From Primula veris (taxonomy: Eukaryota; Streptophyta; Magnoliopsida; Ericales; Primulaceae): a DNA stretch of 64,000 nucleotides. The stretch lies in NCBI GenBank assembly GCA_963682055.1, contig OY821746.1:14621992-14685991 (forward strand), written 5' to 3'. Numbering within the stretch: position 1 is the stretch's first letter; each line of letters opens with the position of its first letter. Positions 22,050 through 35,667 of this stretch are shown in pieces. The notes under the pieces were generated by a model. The model searched no databases, had not been told where the DNA came from, and saw nothing but the letters and a program-made list of their open reading frames with translations. The position numbers and the translations under genes were made by a program.

Positions 22050-22333
22050 TGTAGAAATCGATTAATCTCAGTATGAGATTAATTGATATTTATATATATA
22101 TGTATATATATATATGTATTAGGGCAGTTTATATATATATAGAGAGAGAAAACGAATAAAATGAATTTTTATATATATCTAAAATAACTGAGTTTACCCA
22201 ATTGGTCTGTCAAAGTCCAAATTACAAAGTTTTACAAATCAGTCCTTTAATTATACAATGTTACAGATAAAACTAATTACATACAACTCTTATACTTTAT
22301 AAAAGTTTACAGATCAGTCCTTTATACTTAATA
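22050..22333 (-). repeat. 3' LTR of the 22-28 kb copia element
   Basis: Begins TGTAGAAATCGATTAATCTC and ends ACTTAATA on the plus strand, next to the purine tract of the internal part. It matches the copy at 27835-28207 closely but lacks about 90 bp, including the long TA hairpin tract and a piece reading CAAATTACAAAGTGGTCATA. Confidence 0.92.
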
Positions 22334-22341
22334 CGCCTCCC

Positions 22342-25300
22342 TCAAGATGGAGAATGAATTGACAAAATACCCATCTTGATAAGTAAATGCTTAAAACATG
22401 CTTCACCAACTGCTTTAGTAAACAAATCTGCCACATTATCATTAGTATGAACATGTAATGGATGTATTACTTTCTGAATTATCAAATCCCTAATAAAATG
22501 GCAATCCACCTCAATATGTTTGGTTTTTTCATGGAAAACAGGATTAGAGCATTCTCAACAGTCTCTTTATGAGACTGTATATCTATTAACTTATACATCA
22601 AGCTCGAAATTGCTACTTATCAGTCTTTATACTCTACTGTATAAGCTAAAATTCTTATACATCTATTCAGAAACTCTCTAGATGTAAAGAGAAACCTTAG
22701 AGAAATATAGAGATTTTAATCATTTTTTATTCAACAAACAAAACCTTTGTTTACTTTTTTCTCCCGTCATTCCCCACATCTCATTCTCTCACTAGAAATT
22801 TGAGACCTCTATCTTTCTCTCCAAAGCTCTCATGTCTACATCTATATCCAAGATCTACCTTTGACATAAATAGAAACATAGGTACGAGCTATGAAAACCC
22901 AACCACACACCGATCCGTCCAAGTATGGGTCGTCGAAACTCTAGTTCCCATTGCGACCCACCAAAAGCATGTTCGTAGTGGGTCTAAGGGGGGTTTCAGA
23001 TCGTAGTGATCTTGGTGGATCGACAGAAAGGAGAAGAGATGAGATGTGGGTTAATTTCCGATTGAGTTGGGTGGTTTCACTTTCACCAGATCTCTAACAA
23101 ACATGTGTAAAAAAAATCAGATAAGAAAATAAATATTACTAGTTTATTAGAATATATTGTGGTACTATATAGTACTGATGTGCATGTACATCTAAATATA
23201 TCTATAAAAGCCTTAGTGAGCTCTGTAACTCTATACTTATATAGTAGAGATACACACCACTGTTGAGAATGCTCTTATAAGCTAAAGCTATAACACTCTT
23301 ACTATCTGTAAATAAAGCCACTGATTTTTCATCTTTAAAACCTAAATCTTGAACCAACTGTTTTAACCAAATAATTTCAGAACATGTAATAGCTAAAGCT
23401 CTGTATTCAGCTTCAGCACTGCTTCTTGATACAACACTTTGTTTTTTACTTTTCCAAGAAATCAATGAATTACCCAGAAAAATACTAAAACCAGTAACAG
23501 ACCTTCTTGTATCTACACAACCAGCCCAATCAGAATCACTATATGCCTTTAAAATAACAATAGAACTTGAAGAAAACAAAATACCTTGTGCTGGATCCTT
23601 TTTGATATATTTTAAGACCCTTAGAGCTGCTGCATAATGAGCTTTACTAGGAGCTGCTAAGAATTGACTTAAAACATGTACTGAAAAACTAATATCTGGT
23701 CTAGTTATTGTTAAATATAATAACTTTCCAATCAATTTCCTATATAAAGTAATATCATGAAATTTATCATCATCTCTACAACTAAATTTCTGTTTAGTGT
23801 CCATTGGAAAGTTACTGGGTTTTGAAGCTAAAAGACCTGTCTCAGCAAGTATTTCTAAGGCATATTTTCTTTGATTAATGTGAATCCCATCTTTATTTAT
23901 GGCCACCTCTAATCCCAGAAAATTTTTTAAATGACCCAAATCCTTTAACTTAAACTGTGTGTTAAGAAATCTTTTTACCTCATTAATCAAGTTTGAACAA
24001 GAACTACCTAAAATAATGTCATCTACATAAACCAATAAGGCCAGAAACTTATCATTTTTATTAATAGTAAACAAAGAATAATCTGCAGAAGATTGAACAA
24101 ACCCAAAAGAAATTAAAGAAGTACTTAATTTTGAAAACCATTGCCTTGATGCTTGTTTCAAACCATATAATGATTTTTGTAACTTACAAACTAAACTACT
24201 GTCCTTTTGTACAAATCCAGGTGGAGGTATCATATAAACTTATTCATCAAGATTACCATGTAAAAAAGCATTATTTACATCAACCTGTGTTAAAAACCAA
24301 TTCTGAGATGCTACTATTGCTAAAAAACACCTAACTGTTGTCATTTTAGCTACAGGTGAAAATGTAGCTTCAAAATCAATACCTTCTAATTGATTATAGC
24401 CTTTAGCAACCAACCTAGCCTTATATCTTTCTATTTTACCATCAGATTTGTACTTAACCCTATAAACCCACTTACAACCAATTGGTTGTTTTCCTAAAGG
24501 TAACTCTGTCAAAGTCCATGTTTTATTAAGTTCTAAAGCCTTAACCTCTTCTTCCATAGCATGTACCCATAAACGGTCACTACTAGCCTGTTTATAAGTA
24601 GTAGGTTCAATAATAGAAGAAACAGATAAACAAAAATTCCTGTGTTTTTCTGATATTTTATCATAAGCAATATAAGATGATATATCATAGGGTATTCTTT
24701 TCTTTTTAATAGATAAAACTGTATTAACATCACAATGAAAATCCTTTAAAAACTGAGGTGCATAAACCTTTCTAACTGATTTTCTACCTAAACAAGTAGT
24801 ATCAGTATTAATATGATCATTATTACTTATAGGAGATGTGTTAGTATTAGTATTGACTGGTTCATTAATAGTATCAAAATCTTTAGTAATAGCATTTTCA
24901 TTCTTTTGGAAAGGAAAAAATTCCTCATAAAAAGACACATCTCTAGACAGAAAAACATCATTAGTGTTAATATCAACAAGTTTATAACCTTTGTTACTAG
25001 TTCCATAACCAATAAACACACATTTTCTTCCCTTAGCATCAAACTTATTCCTATTTCTAACCAAAGTAGTAGCATAACTCAAACAACCAAAGACTTTTAA
25101 ATGACTATAAACAGGTTTCTTATTGTAAAGCATTTCATATGGACTTTTATTATTCAGCAAAGGAGATGGTGTTCTATTGATTAGATATGATGCAGTTAAA
25201 ACACAATCACCCCAAAACTTTAAAGGTAAAAAAAAGACTGAAATCTAAGAGCTCTAGCCATGTTTAAAAGATGTTGATGCTTTCTTTCTACTATTCCATT

Positions 25301-27484
25301 ATGTTGTGGTGTTTCAACACAACTAGTTTGATGAATAATACCATTTTTAGCATAAAAAGTAAAAAAATTAAACTCAGTACCATTATCACTCCTTAATATC
25401 TTAATACTACAATGAAACTGATTTTCAACCATCTTACAAAAATTTGGTAAAATTGTAGCAGTTTCAGACTTGTGTTTTAATAAAAAAATCCATGTACATC
25501 TTGTAAAATCATCTACAATAGTAAGAAAATAATGAAAACCATCATAAGTAGCAGTAGCATAAGGACCCCAGATATCACAATGTATTAGTTCAAAAATATG
25601 TGCAGCACTATTATTTCTTAAAGGAAAACTCAATCTATGTTGTTTTGCCAAATGACAAACATCACAAGGAGTACAATTCTGGGTAGTAAACTTGACTTTT
25701 ACATCATTGGAAATCAAACCTAACACTTGAATAGAAGGATGACCTAACCTAAGATGCCAAATATTAGGCTTATTCTGTAAAACACTACTATTACAACTAA
25801 CACTTCCAACTCTCTTGAAAACATATAAACCATTCCTTGCCTCAGCCCTACCAATCATCCTCAAAGAGGCCTGGTCCTGAATATAACAGGATTGTGAATC
25901 AAAAATAACAGATAAAGAAGAATCCTTGGCTATTTTATTAACAGATACTAAATTAAACCCAAAAGAAGGCACACATAAAGCATTATGCAAAATGATTCCA
26001 TTCCTAAAAACTACAGTACCTATATGTGTTACACTAGCAATTTGTCCATTAGGTAAATTAACATGAGATACTACTTCTTTAAAACTGTCAAAATGTACTA
26101 ATGAATTGACCATATGCTCATTAGCACCACTATCAATTATCCATATATCATTATTATTTAATAAACAATTTTGATAGCTATTCTGACATGCATTAGAAAA
26201 AGGAAAGAAGCCATTTATACCTGACATGCCTGTATACACCATATTAGAAGATGGTGTGGTATCCTGATTATTTGCAGCATCTTGATTTTGATTACCCAAG
26301 CAATTCTTTTTCTGTTCTGGACCAGTAATCTCATTGTTAACCTGCTGAATAATAGGATAAGGTGAATGAAAAAGAGTTTGTCCTAAATGATTATTTATAC
26401 CACCATGATACCCAATCCTATTATTATCCATATTATACTGATTCTCCCCATAATTTTCTTCCCCTTGATAAGAAACCTGATGAACCATATTATTTACCCC
26501 AAGATTAGAGTTAAAACCCCTTGGCCTAGGAACCCAATTTGGTGGATACCCATGCAATTTGTAACATCTTTCCTTTGTATGCCTACTAGACCCACAGTGA
26601 GAACATTTCATTGAGTTTCCTCTACCAAAAGAAGGCCTAAAAGGTCTGAAAGCTGGATTACTAGGTGGTCTGAAGGTTTGATTCTGTGATGGTCTAAAAT
26701 TCTGATTATGTTGAGTTGCAAGAACCATATTATTACCCAGATTTACACTATGGACTCCTAAATTTTGCTGTTTTTCATCTTGATTAACCAATTGATATAT
26801 ATCATTTAAAGAAGGAAGAGGTTTCATCAAAAGAATTTGACTTCTAACATGAGCATACTTAGTGTTCAATCCCATCAAGAAAATCATCTTAAAAACCCTG
26901 TGTTCTCTAGCAATTATAGCCCCCATGAAATTACAAGTACACCCTCCTGTTACACCACATGTACATCTAGGAAGAGGACTAAGAATACTTAATTGATTCC
27001 ATAATGTTTCCAACTTGGTAAAATAAGCTGAAACTGTAAGATCATTCTGTACCATACTATGAATATCTTGATGTAATTCATATATCCTAGCCTCATTACC
27101 CTGTCCAAATCTCTCTGTTAATTCTCTCCACATCTTAGCAGCACTATCCACATATAAGATACACTACCCAATCTCACTACTTACAGAATTAATAATCCAT
27201 GACATCACAATTAAATTGCACTGTAACCATGCTCCATGCATTGAATCATCAATAGGAGGACATACTAAACTACCAGTAACAAAACCAAGTTTTGACTTAG
27301 CACCTATAGAAATTTCCATGGACCTTTTCCAAGAATGGTAATTAGGTCCTGTTAACGAAGGGTTAACTAAGTTATTGCTAGTGTTTTCATTGGTACCTAT
27401 ATAATAAGGACTCATAGTGGTTATATGTTGAATAGGTATAGGTGGATTGTTATCCCTATCATTATTGTTTAAATCTTCAGACAT
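22342..27484 (-). pseudogene. copia gag-pol polyprotein, broken by stops, frameshift and a MITE
   Basis: The frame opens at the ATG at 27484 (gag), meets TAG at 27164-27166, and continues in the same frame. It reads a zinc knuckle (CSHCGSSRHTKERC, about 26612-26570), protease (IIDSGANEHM, about 26140-26110), HLRLGHPS (about 25760), integrase (LRSDNGTEF and TPQHNGIVERKHQ near 25400-25270), a one-base shift in a T run at 25228-25235, then reverse transcriptase. A TAA at about 24238-24240 follows [10 protein letters not shown]. The reverse transcriptase LLVYVDDIILG is near 24040, and RNase H (AYSDSDWAG, then SRSSAEAEYRAL) near 23540-23390. The RNase H end lies beyond the MITE, from 22546 down to a stop at 22342-22344. 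It was a normal-length copia polyprotein before damage. Confidence 0.92.
22547..23274. mobile_element. PIF/Harbinger-type MITE nested in copia RNase H
   Basis: The insert starts GAGCATTCTCAACAGT and ends with its exact reverse complement, ACTGTTGAGAATGCTC, a 16-bp perfect terminal inverted repeat. It is flanked by TTA on both sides (22544-22546 and 23275-23277). A 3-bp TTA duplication and a GAGCAT...CAACAG terminus are typical of PIF/Harbinger and Tourist elements. Removing it rejoins the RNase H reading frame of the host copia element, which proves both ends. An internal open frame at 22800-23006 shows no known domain, and no transposase is present. Confidence 0.92.
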
Positions 27485-27834
27485 AATTCCAAGAAATAAG
27501 AAGAGAAACCTTTCTTATAAAAGCCAATTGATCAATTGCAAATTCAGAATAAGAAGAACACACGAGAGAAACCAGAAACCCCCAATTCAAAAAAAATCAA
27601 GAACCCTAATTTCCAGAATCTCAAATTAATCAACAATTAAAGAGATAATTGTTTAGAATATACCAATAGAAGAACCAATTGATGCGAGTGAGTAATAACC
27701 AGAGAAATCACCCTTTTTATCCAATTAACCCCATATTTTAAACCCTCGAAATCAATCACAGCGGAAAATAAAATAACCAGACCCAATTTTGTGGGTTTGA
27801 ATAGCGAAAGATTACTTTAATCGCTCTGATACCA

Positions 27835-27868
27835 TGTAGAAATCGATTAATCTCAGTATGAGATTAAT

Positions 27869-27906
<38 letters not shown>

Positions 27907-27978
27907 TAGGGCAGTTTATATATATAGAGAGAGAAAACGAATAAAATGAATTTTTATATATATCTAAAATAACTGAGA

Positions 27979-28030
<52 letters not shown>

Positions 28031-28207
28031 TCTCCAAATTACAAAGTGGTCATACAAGTTACAGAGTTTACCCAATTGGTCTGTCAAAGTTCAAATTACA
28101 CAGTTTTACAAATCAGTCCTTTAATTATACAATGTTACAGATAAAACTAATTACATACAACTCTTATACTTTATAAAAGTTTACAGATCAGTCCTTTATA
28201 CTTAATA
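27835..28207 (-). repeat. 5' LTR of the 22-28 kb copia element
   Basis: 373 bp, delimited by the tRNA primer site on one side and the AGTAC target duplication on the other. It contains two (TA)n tracts. The second, about 27982-28026, is framed by GAAACTATA and TATAGTTTC, so it can form a long hairpin; the other LTR lacks this block. Confidence 0.92.
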
Positions 28208-28212
28208 AGTAC

Positions 28213-28817
28213 TAAAATAATATATCTAGATTTGTTTTTGGAGTTTAGCCGAAGTAGCAGATGCAATAATAGTTTGTCTGGAGTCGGGACGTCTATTGCT
28301 TTTCCACAAATCATCGACTGCAATGCGCTAATTAAGAGAAACCAAATACACCAAGCACACTTCGCTGTGCCCATCCCAACTTAATGATGATTGATATGAT
28401 ACCACATTTGTGTGTTTGTCATCTACTGTCAATAATTTATCACCTATGTAGCAAGATATCGCACTAGGACTGATTTAATGTTGGAAAATGAGATTTCGGA
28501 AAAACGTTAAGGAAGAGAGTACAAATAGAGATCGGGAAATCTTCTTCCACTTCCACAATTTACAGAGAGAAAAAGAAAACAGGAGTATATGTCAAAGAGA
28601 AAACGAAGAATTTATTATTAGTTTAGTATCCTACCTAATTTTAATTACATAAATTGATTATTTGCGGTAATTAGAAAAGAAAAAAACTTATAGTTCTAGG
28701 CCATTAATTCTGAAAGATTGTCATCTCTATAACACTAATCATAAAAGAGTGTAGTTTTATACCCTTAATTTAATAAAAGAAAAATTAATGAAATGAAAAT
28801 TGCAAGAATATTAATTA
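28213..28817. other. Intergenic between two copia elements
   Basis: No firm feature. In one minus-strand frame near 28250-28330 a phrase NRRPDSRQTIIASATSA occurs that vaguely recalls helicase motif III context. It is short and bounded by stops, so I do not call it. Confidence 0.4.
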
Positions 28818-29041
28818 TGTTGTGAGTCTTATTAGCTCATATATATATCTATATAAATATAGAGAGAGAATATGGAGAAACAGCGGACGAAATGTTTATT
28901 TATTAATATGAGTGTATAGAGAGACATCAAGAGATCCCCTAACACTTTTTATATAATATAGGGTATGGTTAGATATGCAAGTAAAACCCAAGATAGGCCT
29001 AATAGAGTAAAGCCTAAGATGGCCAATAATATCATACAACA
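28818..29041 (-). repeat. 3' LTR of the decayed copia element
   Basis: 224 bp with TGTTG...CAACA ends, bounded internally by the purine tract at about 29042-29056. It matches the right copy with small substitutions and indels. Confidence 0.85.
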
Positions 29042-29230
29042 CTCCCCATTTGGACGTCTTGATTTATTCGTCTTCATACAGTCGATCTGAATCGAGTTCA
29101 TTCGCAGAGCTAAACACATAAACCTTAGGGCCGGAAAACCCAATGTGGGACGAAACCGATACCTAGGAGAAATTGTGTAGCCGAATGATATAGGCCGAAA
29201 TTTCATGTAATTAACCAACCACAAAATAGT

Positions 29231-29790
29231 GTGCCTCATCAAAACCTTGTCAGAGCAAACCTAGTGGGAAAATCTCTGATCGAAGAAAAAAGAGTGCAAC
29301 AGTGGTAGTAGTAGGTGATCAACCATAAAACAGGTGCCTCATCAAAACCTTGCTAGAGTAAACCCAGTTGGAAAAACCTCTAGTCGAAGGACAAAAGAGT
29401 ACACAGTGGTAAGAAGTATACAACATGATACACCCCCTAATTTCGGCAATGTTAAGCGAGATATGATGGGAACGTGTCTCGCTATAAACTTTGCCAAGGA
29501 AAAAAACCTTAGTCTAAGGACAAAAAGTGTACACGAGCATGCGACTGGATGTTTCTCATCACTTGCACACGATATGGTGCCAGGATTTCGACTAGGTAGT
29601 AATTAGTGCAATAAGCATTCAACTGGATGCTCCCCCTCACTTGCACACGACTGGGTGTAAGGATTTCATATTTCAAGAAAGAGTACGAGCATTCGACTGG
29701 ATGCTTCATTTACTTGCACACGACTGGATGCAAAAAAATCTAACGTGGAATAGAACGAGCATTCAACTAGATGCCCTTAAACTTCATATG
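29231..29790. repeat. Tandem repeats in the 3' untranslated part of the decayed copia element
   Basis: Two repeat blocks follow each other. The first is two copies of a unit of about 105 bp containing GTGCCTCATCAAAACCTTG and AAAAGAGT (starting near 29231 and 29335). The second, about 29535-29790, is four copies of a unit of 70-90 bp built on GAGCATTCGACTGGATGC and ACTTGCACACGACTGG. Similar phrases flank the 3' ends of several plant copia families. Both blocks are non-coding. Confidence 0.7.
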
Positions 29791-32700
29791 TGAAGATTTA
29801 TTTCGGCGAGAAATGCTAAATAACATAATATAGTCATGTCTCTGTTGATCGATAACAGCAAGTTGTCCTCAAATATGACAAGTTCTTCATATGGATCGTG
29901 AGACAGAGCATATGTAATTCAAATATGGCTAATACTGGCTCAAAGCCATATATACTCTCTAGTCATCTCATAGAGCACGAGTAGATCAGAGTAATTCATT
30001 TGGAGTCTTAACAAGACCTCAAAGATATCGCTTATTCCCAATGGTAAAGACATAACCATACTAGGAATATCTCTTATGCGGGTCTGATAAATAACCGGTA
30101 TCGGTATAACCGAAAAAAGATTGCATTAATTTGAGTACCAAAAGGGGGTAGGTACACTCGATGACGCAATGAGATAAGACAAGCCCTCATCCACAATTAC
30201 CTTAAGGTAATAGGAAAATGTCTTTTATGCCATTTCGATGGCAGCGTGTTAGCGCGATGCTGTGTCGAGCTATACCATTCACAGCAGACGAGATGTTTGT
30301 CCTAGCACATTAGACCAAGTACAATGATGCTTTTATTATACTTAGATATGAACATCATGGTTCAATATCTCTTCATCGTATCATCAGGGACGGACTGGGT
30401 ATATATCAATGTCTAGTGATCGAACGATCATGGGAGAATTTGATGACTTAGCGTCATAACACCTTATGGGTGTAGTCTGAATCATGTACTTAGATTCAAT
30501 GTTTATGTGACCCAGTCATCAGGCCGAGTCACTACCGTGTCTTTCCAAGATCACGCAAGGGCATAAAACGTGTCTGTACGTATCCCAAACCGATCAAGTA
30601 ATCACTTAAGCGGGATACCACCTCCGCTCGGATTTTATAATCCATATAGTGAATGTCTCAGTTAATTGAGAACATGTTTTGTGGTAAGAAACTACTTGAT
30701 TCAAGAACATGAAGTCACACAGGGACCTTCATCTACATCTCTTTGTCTAAATTCCCATTGAGATAAAACATAATCACATTCATAGTTGCACTCAGTTTTT
30801 CGGAAACTACTAAACTGGTAAAGTAGTGGACCATTATAACGTCCATGACGAGGAAGTAAACCATCTCGTAATCAATTCCAAGTTATGAGAGAGGCCTGGC
30901 TCTAGTAGGTGAGCACTTATTCAGTTTCATTAGTCTCATCACGCTTCCTTACAAATGCCCAAATAAACAAAACGGTTTAACTTTGGGCGGTGTTGGAGCT
31001 ACTGATCCGAACACTCATTTTGCTAAGGAACTCTACTTGGATTGCAAGTTTCCATTAGGCCACTCTATTCTATGTTGACTTTAGGCAGTACATGGTTCCC
31101 TGTCATAATTTGCTCATATTATCAGTTGTCACCGAATATATAAACAATTAATCAATGACAGTCTCGTTTTGCTTCAATATTGTCTAAGATATCATGATCG
31201 ACAGATATTTCGAGATTCTTAGGATGAGGAGGAAATCACACATCTCCTTGATCTTTTATAATCTTGTGCGAAAAACGAGTTTCAATTCACCACCTCTGGA
31301 GCTGAACAAATTAAGAACCGGTCAACTTTCTCATATCTTGGGAAGGATGACAGACTGACGGCTGACGGCATCGTCATTTGCTTGGTGAGTTCGGCCAAAG
31401 CAACGTGTTACGACAAGAACACGACGTCCAACATAGACGTCTATCATTGCAAGCATTTTGCAGCAGGTATAAATGATCTTGTGACATCTCATAAAGTCAT
31501 TAAATGCGTCTGGCATTTAGTTAGACTTGGGGGAGTCTATGCACTTATCATTAAATGCATTTTTGGGAATCAAGCTAAGACTGAGTGGGTTATGCCACGT
31601 TACTTCACGTTGTTTCTTATCAACGGTAACGTGCAAATCTCTGACAGGGAAAAAAATCTTAGCGATGTCACTTTCGCATATCATGCGATAAAGAGATCGC
31701 TTGCCAAGGTTACTCTATCAAATGATAGGCAGGGGATTCATAATCGACTTATGTCCCCTTCAGATGTCCATATTTTGAACGCTATAGTGGCTCAATCAAA
31801 ATATTAATTAAGCACTCCAAACAGGCGTTAATATGATATTTTTGGCTCATAACCAGTAATCAGTTGGTACGCATATGGTGTTTGAGTGTCTATGAGCCTC
31901 ATAACGGACCAATGCAGTAAAATAGCATAACCCCACACAGAAATATAAATCTTGGTGAGCAAGACCAAGAAGTGCATGCAATCATTTGCAGTCGCATCAT
32001 CAAACTTTTTGTGAGTCCATTTGGGTATGAACATAATCGAGAGGATGTTCAATTTCAATTCCCAAACTCAAGTAATTCACATCGAAATTTTGATTCTTAC
32101 TCTTCGGCATTATCAAGTCGACTAGACTTTTCAGGATAATCCGGTTCATGAGCTATCAATTTAATGATAAGGCTAAAAGTTGGGAAGTGCTGTATTTATG
32201 TGGACAACAATACACATGTGACCGTGTTGTCGATGCATCAACCATAACCATATATTTAATGGTCCATTTTTATGTTGGATAAGTCCACAGTAACTCCTTC
32301 AATTCTTTATAATAATTCTACGAGTCCATTTTGTGATCTTTACACATACTGGTCTTTCAAAGAGAGCATTAGTGGCATGGATTTCAGATCAGTCATGAAA
32401 TATATCCTCAAAAAGAATCCAAATGCGATGCGATTATAAATCAAGCACCGTCTTTTGATCCAGAAATATCTCATCCGGTCAATGCCATAATATCAAAATG
32501 CTCTTTTCAATCGACGACAGGCGACTGATAGTACATACAATCATGTATTAGCATCTAAATCATTTATCAGTCGACGACAGACGAAATGGTAAGGTAATTT
32601 TAAATGCTTTAAAAAATGTGGTAGCAACCACTTGAAAGACATTTCAACTCCTCTAAAATACGCTTTTGGTCGTACTGAGTGGAGGCTATGTAAAGAAATT

Positions 32701-35464
32701 TCAATTCTTTCATGAGCTATTACCAGATAACACTGGTTTCTCGAATATTTTTATAACTCAACAAGGTACGACATGACCTACATGTGTATAAGACCTCATA
32801 TTTCACAAATCAATTTGATTTTACTAAAGATTTTGATTTGGAATGACAGGTCCATAATCATTGTCGCAAAAGACTCTTAGGCAATTAGTTGGTGAAATTA
32901 TGTGGTAAACTGTTACCCACTATTTTCAGACAACCAACTACCCCACATGTATTACCATAAAGATTGATAATTTAAAGTTTGGTCACATTTTGAAAGGAAT
33001 ATGATCAAAACACTTTAAATTATTTCGAGAAATTTCGTAAACAGGCAAACCATAATCCAAAAGTATGGTCCAAATGGAAAAATTATAATCCAAAGGGAAA
33101 AATAGAATCCAGATGAGCGAAAAACCGGCTCAATGATTTATCAAAATCAATAAAGAAAGGTACCAAACTCATTTGAGCCATAAAATCGGGGGTCTCAAGA
33201 GTTTCCTTTCAGTTAGCTTTAACCACATTAGCATCGACTTTTCCACCTTTATAATAGTTTTGAACTATATAAGGAGTAACCGTGCATGACCTTTGTCTTT
33301 ATAGCATAGAGTTGGCTCCTTAAGCATTATCTCTTGCTTCGGGACAATGGGCCCTATTGTTCCTTTCAAATACTGCCTTGGAGCCACAGGTCTTCGGTTT
33401 TGACGATTGTCTAAACCTCGCTTGGCTAGACGAGCATCGGGCTCGTGACAGTTCGAGACAAATAACCCTTGTCTCGGTTCTCGATTCGAGGAAACAATTT
33501 TCAGGCAAACAATTTCGGTCCACGAAGAGCATTAGTATCAGGCAAACAATTCACCATTGACCCAATAGGATTAAAACTGCTCTTCGGGACAATTTTCTTA
33601 TCCAATAACAGATGGACGATGAAGGAACATGATGAATATAAATTCACGTTACTTCTTAAGGAATACATTTTCCAAGCTAGTATTTTGGTGAAGGATCACT
33701 CCAATATGTAAATTTCAGACATTTGTTCACCATAGATGTCATCACGTCTCAAATGTGGCGGCGGAATAACATCAACGCCTTAGATTTTATCTCGCGAGTA
33801 ACAACAAACTCGTGTTTTACTCATCAAAGATGGCATATAGAAAAATGTGGGCATCACATGCTCACACATCGGGGGGCTAACATGTGGTGATGGAATAACA
33901 TCAACGTGTAAATAGTCATTTCGCAAGTATGCTTTGCGATTTTTTTCATCATAGATGGCATCCAACATATGTTGTAAGTTCTGGATTAGTTATCATATAA
34001 AACGACTGGTTTATATATTTATGGTTTGGACAAGCACAAATTTTGTTTCGAAACGACAGGTTCGAAAATACTAGTTTTGCTTTTCATGTGAATTGGTACT
34101 CGTTGATCGATCGACGGGTCAATACCGAGACACCAATTCGGCGAAACATACATCATTATATTAACACACTCAGAGAAATTATTATTTAGTCAACCCCTTT
34201 CGGTAGCTCTACTTGAACACGACCAGGAAAGACGGTGAGGATGGAGGGCAGGAATGCCACTTAAAACTCGACCTCATTAGGATAGGAACTATACGCATAT
34301 ATCTTTCCTAAACATCGTATCCAAATAGGTGAGCCTAGTTGGGGAATGTTCATAATTTTTACAATTTAAATGTGAAAATATATGATTTCGCAAATTAACA
34401 TATTGTATACATATGTGTACATGGCAGTAAATAAATAGTACATGATCGTAATCAAATATTTAAATTTTACCTGCTTTATGATTAACTAACATGACAGTAC
34501 ATATTCCATAATAAGTAAATCAAATTAAGGTTATCAATCTAAATATAGCAAATTACACTAGCAAGATATAACTGAATATTTTATTATTCTATTGCTATGT
34601 GTGTAAGTTCTATATACATGGTAACTAAATCATACATGTATGTAATATATTTTATTTACCAATTTACAATATACACGCAAGTTACATACATGGTAATTGA
34701 CTAATTGCATAATCAAGTTCCAAGTTTGCATGTATTGACCAGATTTTATGTGAATTCAAACACATATACTGTTTTATATACAAAGAATTTAATAGACTGT
34801 TTATAGCCACACAGTCCATACATGTGTTAACATGGATTAATTCATGCAAAGGTAGATTATGTTAGACAATAAGGAATAATTTATCATGTAGTGATATTTT
34901 ATTCCTAACATGCAATTTAGCTTTTACACGTCTGATTAGTAGAACACCAATAGTAGTCTATACAATTTAGTAATTTACAAAGGCATAACATATACGATTT
35001 GGTTTTATATGGCTGTAATTCTATTATAAATCATGCAAGTTGGAGAATATGGAGCCTTTTAACATGCAGTAGGATTAGTACATATACACATGACAGGTTC
35101 TAATAGTTATTAAAATATTACGCAATGGTGGTTTACTCTTATGAATCATGCAACCTATACGTACAATTTTTTTTTCCAGTGAACTCATGTGACAACATGT
35201 TACCGTGCAATTGATTTCTACTAAAAAAGCAGTTCGTTCATAATCAATTAAATATATTTACGCTAGCATGCATTTTTTCACCCGGTCAGAGCTCTAAATA
35301 AATTATGTATCGTACTCCGGGTATTTTGTAGAAGGTCGAAATAAACCCAATAAATTCCGGATAAATCTCAAGATTTATAGATACCCAATATCTGTGCATT
35401 TACCCAAAATCTCCAATATCCGCGAGCATATATCTTATTCTCCGCGAGCAAAGTGCTGATAACG

Positions 35465-35667
35465 TGTTGTGAGTCTTATTAGCTCATATATATATGTATA
35501 TAAATATAGAGAGAGAATATGACGAATTGTTTATTCATTAATATGAGTGTATAGAGATACATCAAGAGATCACCTAACACTATTTATATAATAGAGGATA
35601 GAGTTACATATAATAGGAAAACCCAAAATATGTACAATAGAGTAAGATCCAAGATAACCAATAATAT
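35465..35667 (-). repeat. 5' LTR of the decayed copia element
   Basis: Starts TGTTGTGAGTCTTATTAGC right after the primer site at 35453-35464. Homology to the left LTR stops near 35667, about 11 bp short of the expected outer terminus. Confidence 0.82.

Larger units (their letters stand above)
22050..28207 (-). mobile_element. Complete Ty1/copia retrotransposon with both LTRs, disabled
   Basis: A 6.16-kb minus-strand element with LTRs at 22050-22333 (3') and 27835-28207 (5'), flanked by the 5-bp direct repeat AGTAC at 22045-22049 and 28208-28212. A tRNA-Met primer site (TGGTATCAGAGCG, 27834-27822) adjoins the 5' LTR, and a purine-rich tract (CTTGAGGGAGGCG) adjoins the 3' LTR. Domain order gag, protease, integrase, reverse transcriptase, RNase H is that of copia. 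Coding is broken by two stops, one frameshift and a nested 728-bp MITE. The LTR ends are TG...TA on the plus strand in both copies, not the usual TG...CA. Confidence 0.95.
28818..35667 (-). mobile_element. Old, decayed copia-type retrotransposon with two LTRs
   Basis: Two direct repeats bound the region: 28818-29041 and 35465-about 35667, both starting TGTTGTGAGTCTTATTAGC. The primer site on the minus strand after the right copy reads CGTTATCAGCAC, seen in some plant copia families, and a purine tract CAAATGGGGAG adjoins the left copy. The internal 6.4 kb has no long frame. Coding traces remain on the minus strand: a copia RNase H phrase YTDTGYLSDPHKRYS at about 30108-30064 and a zinc-knuckle-like CYKDKGHA near 33300. 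Many indels mark it as much older than the other copia copies. The outer end of the right LTR is worn, so no target duplication can be read. Confidence 0.82.

Noticed and set aside
28250..28330. Helicase-like phrase NRRPDSRQTIIASATSA
   Set aside because: Too short, bounded by stops, and no other helicase motif nearby.
31382..31807. 141-codon plus-strand open frame
   Set aside because: It lies antisense within a decayed minus-strand copia element and shows no domain.
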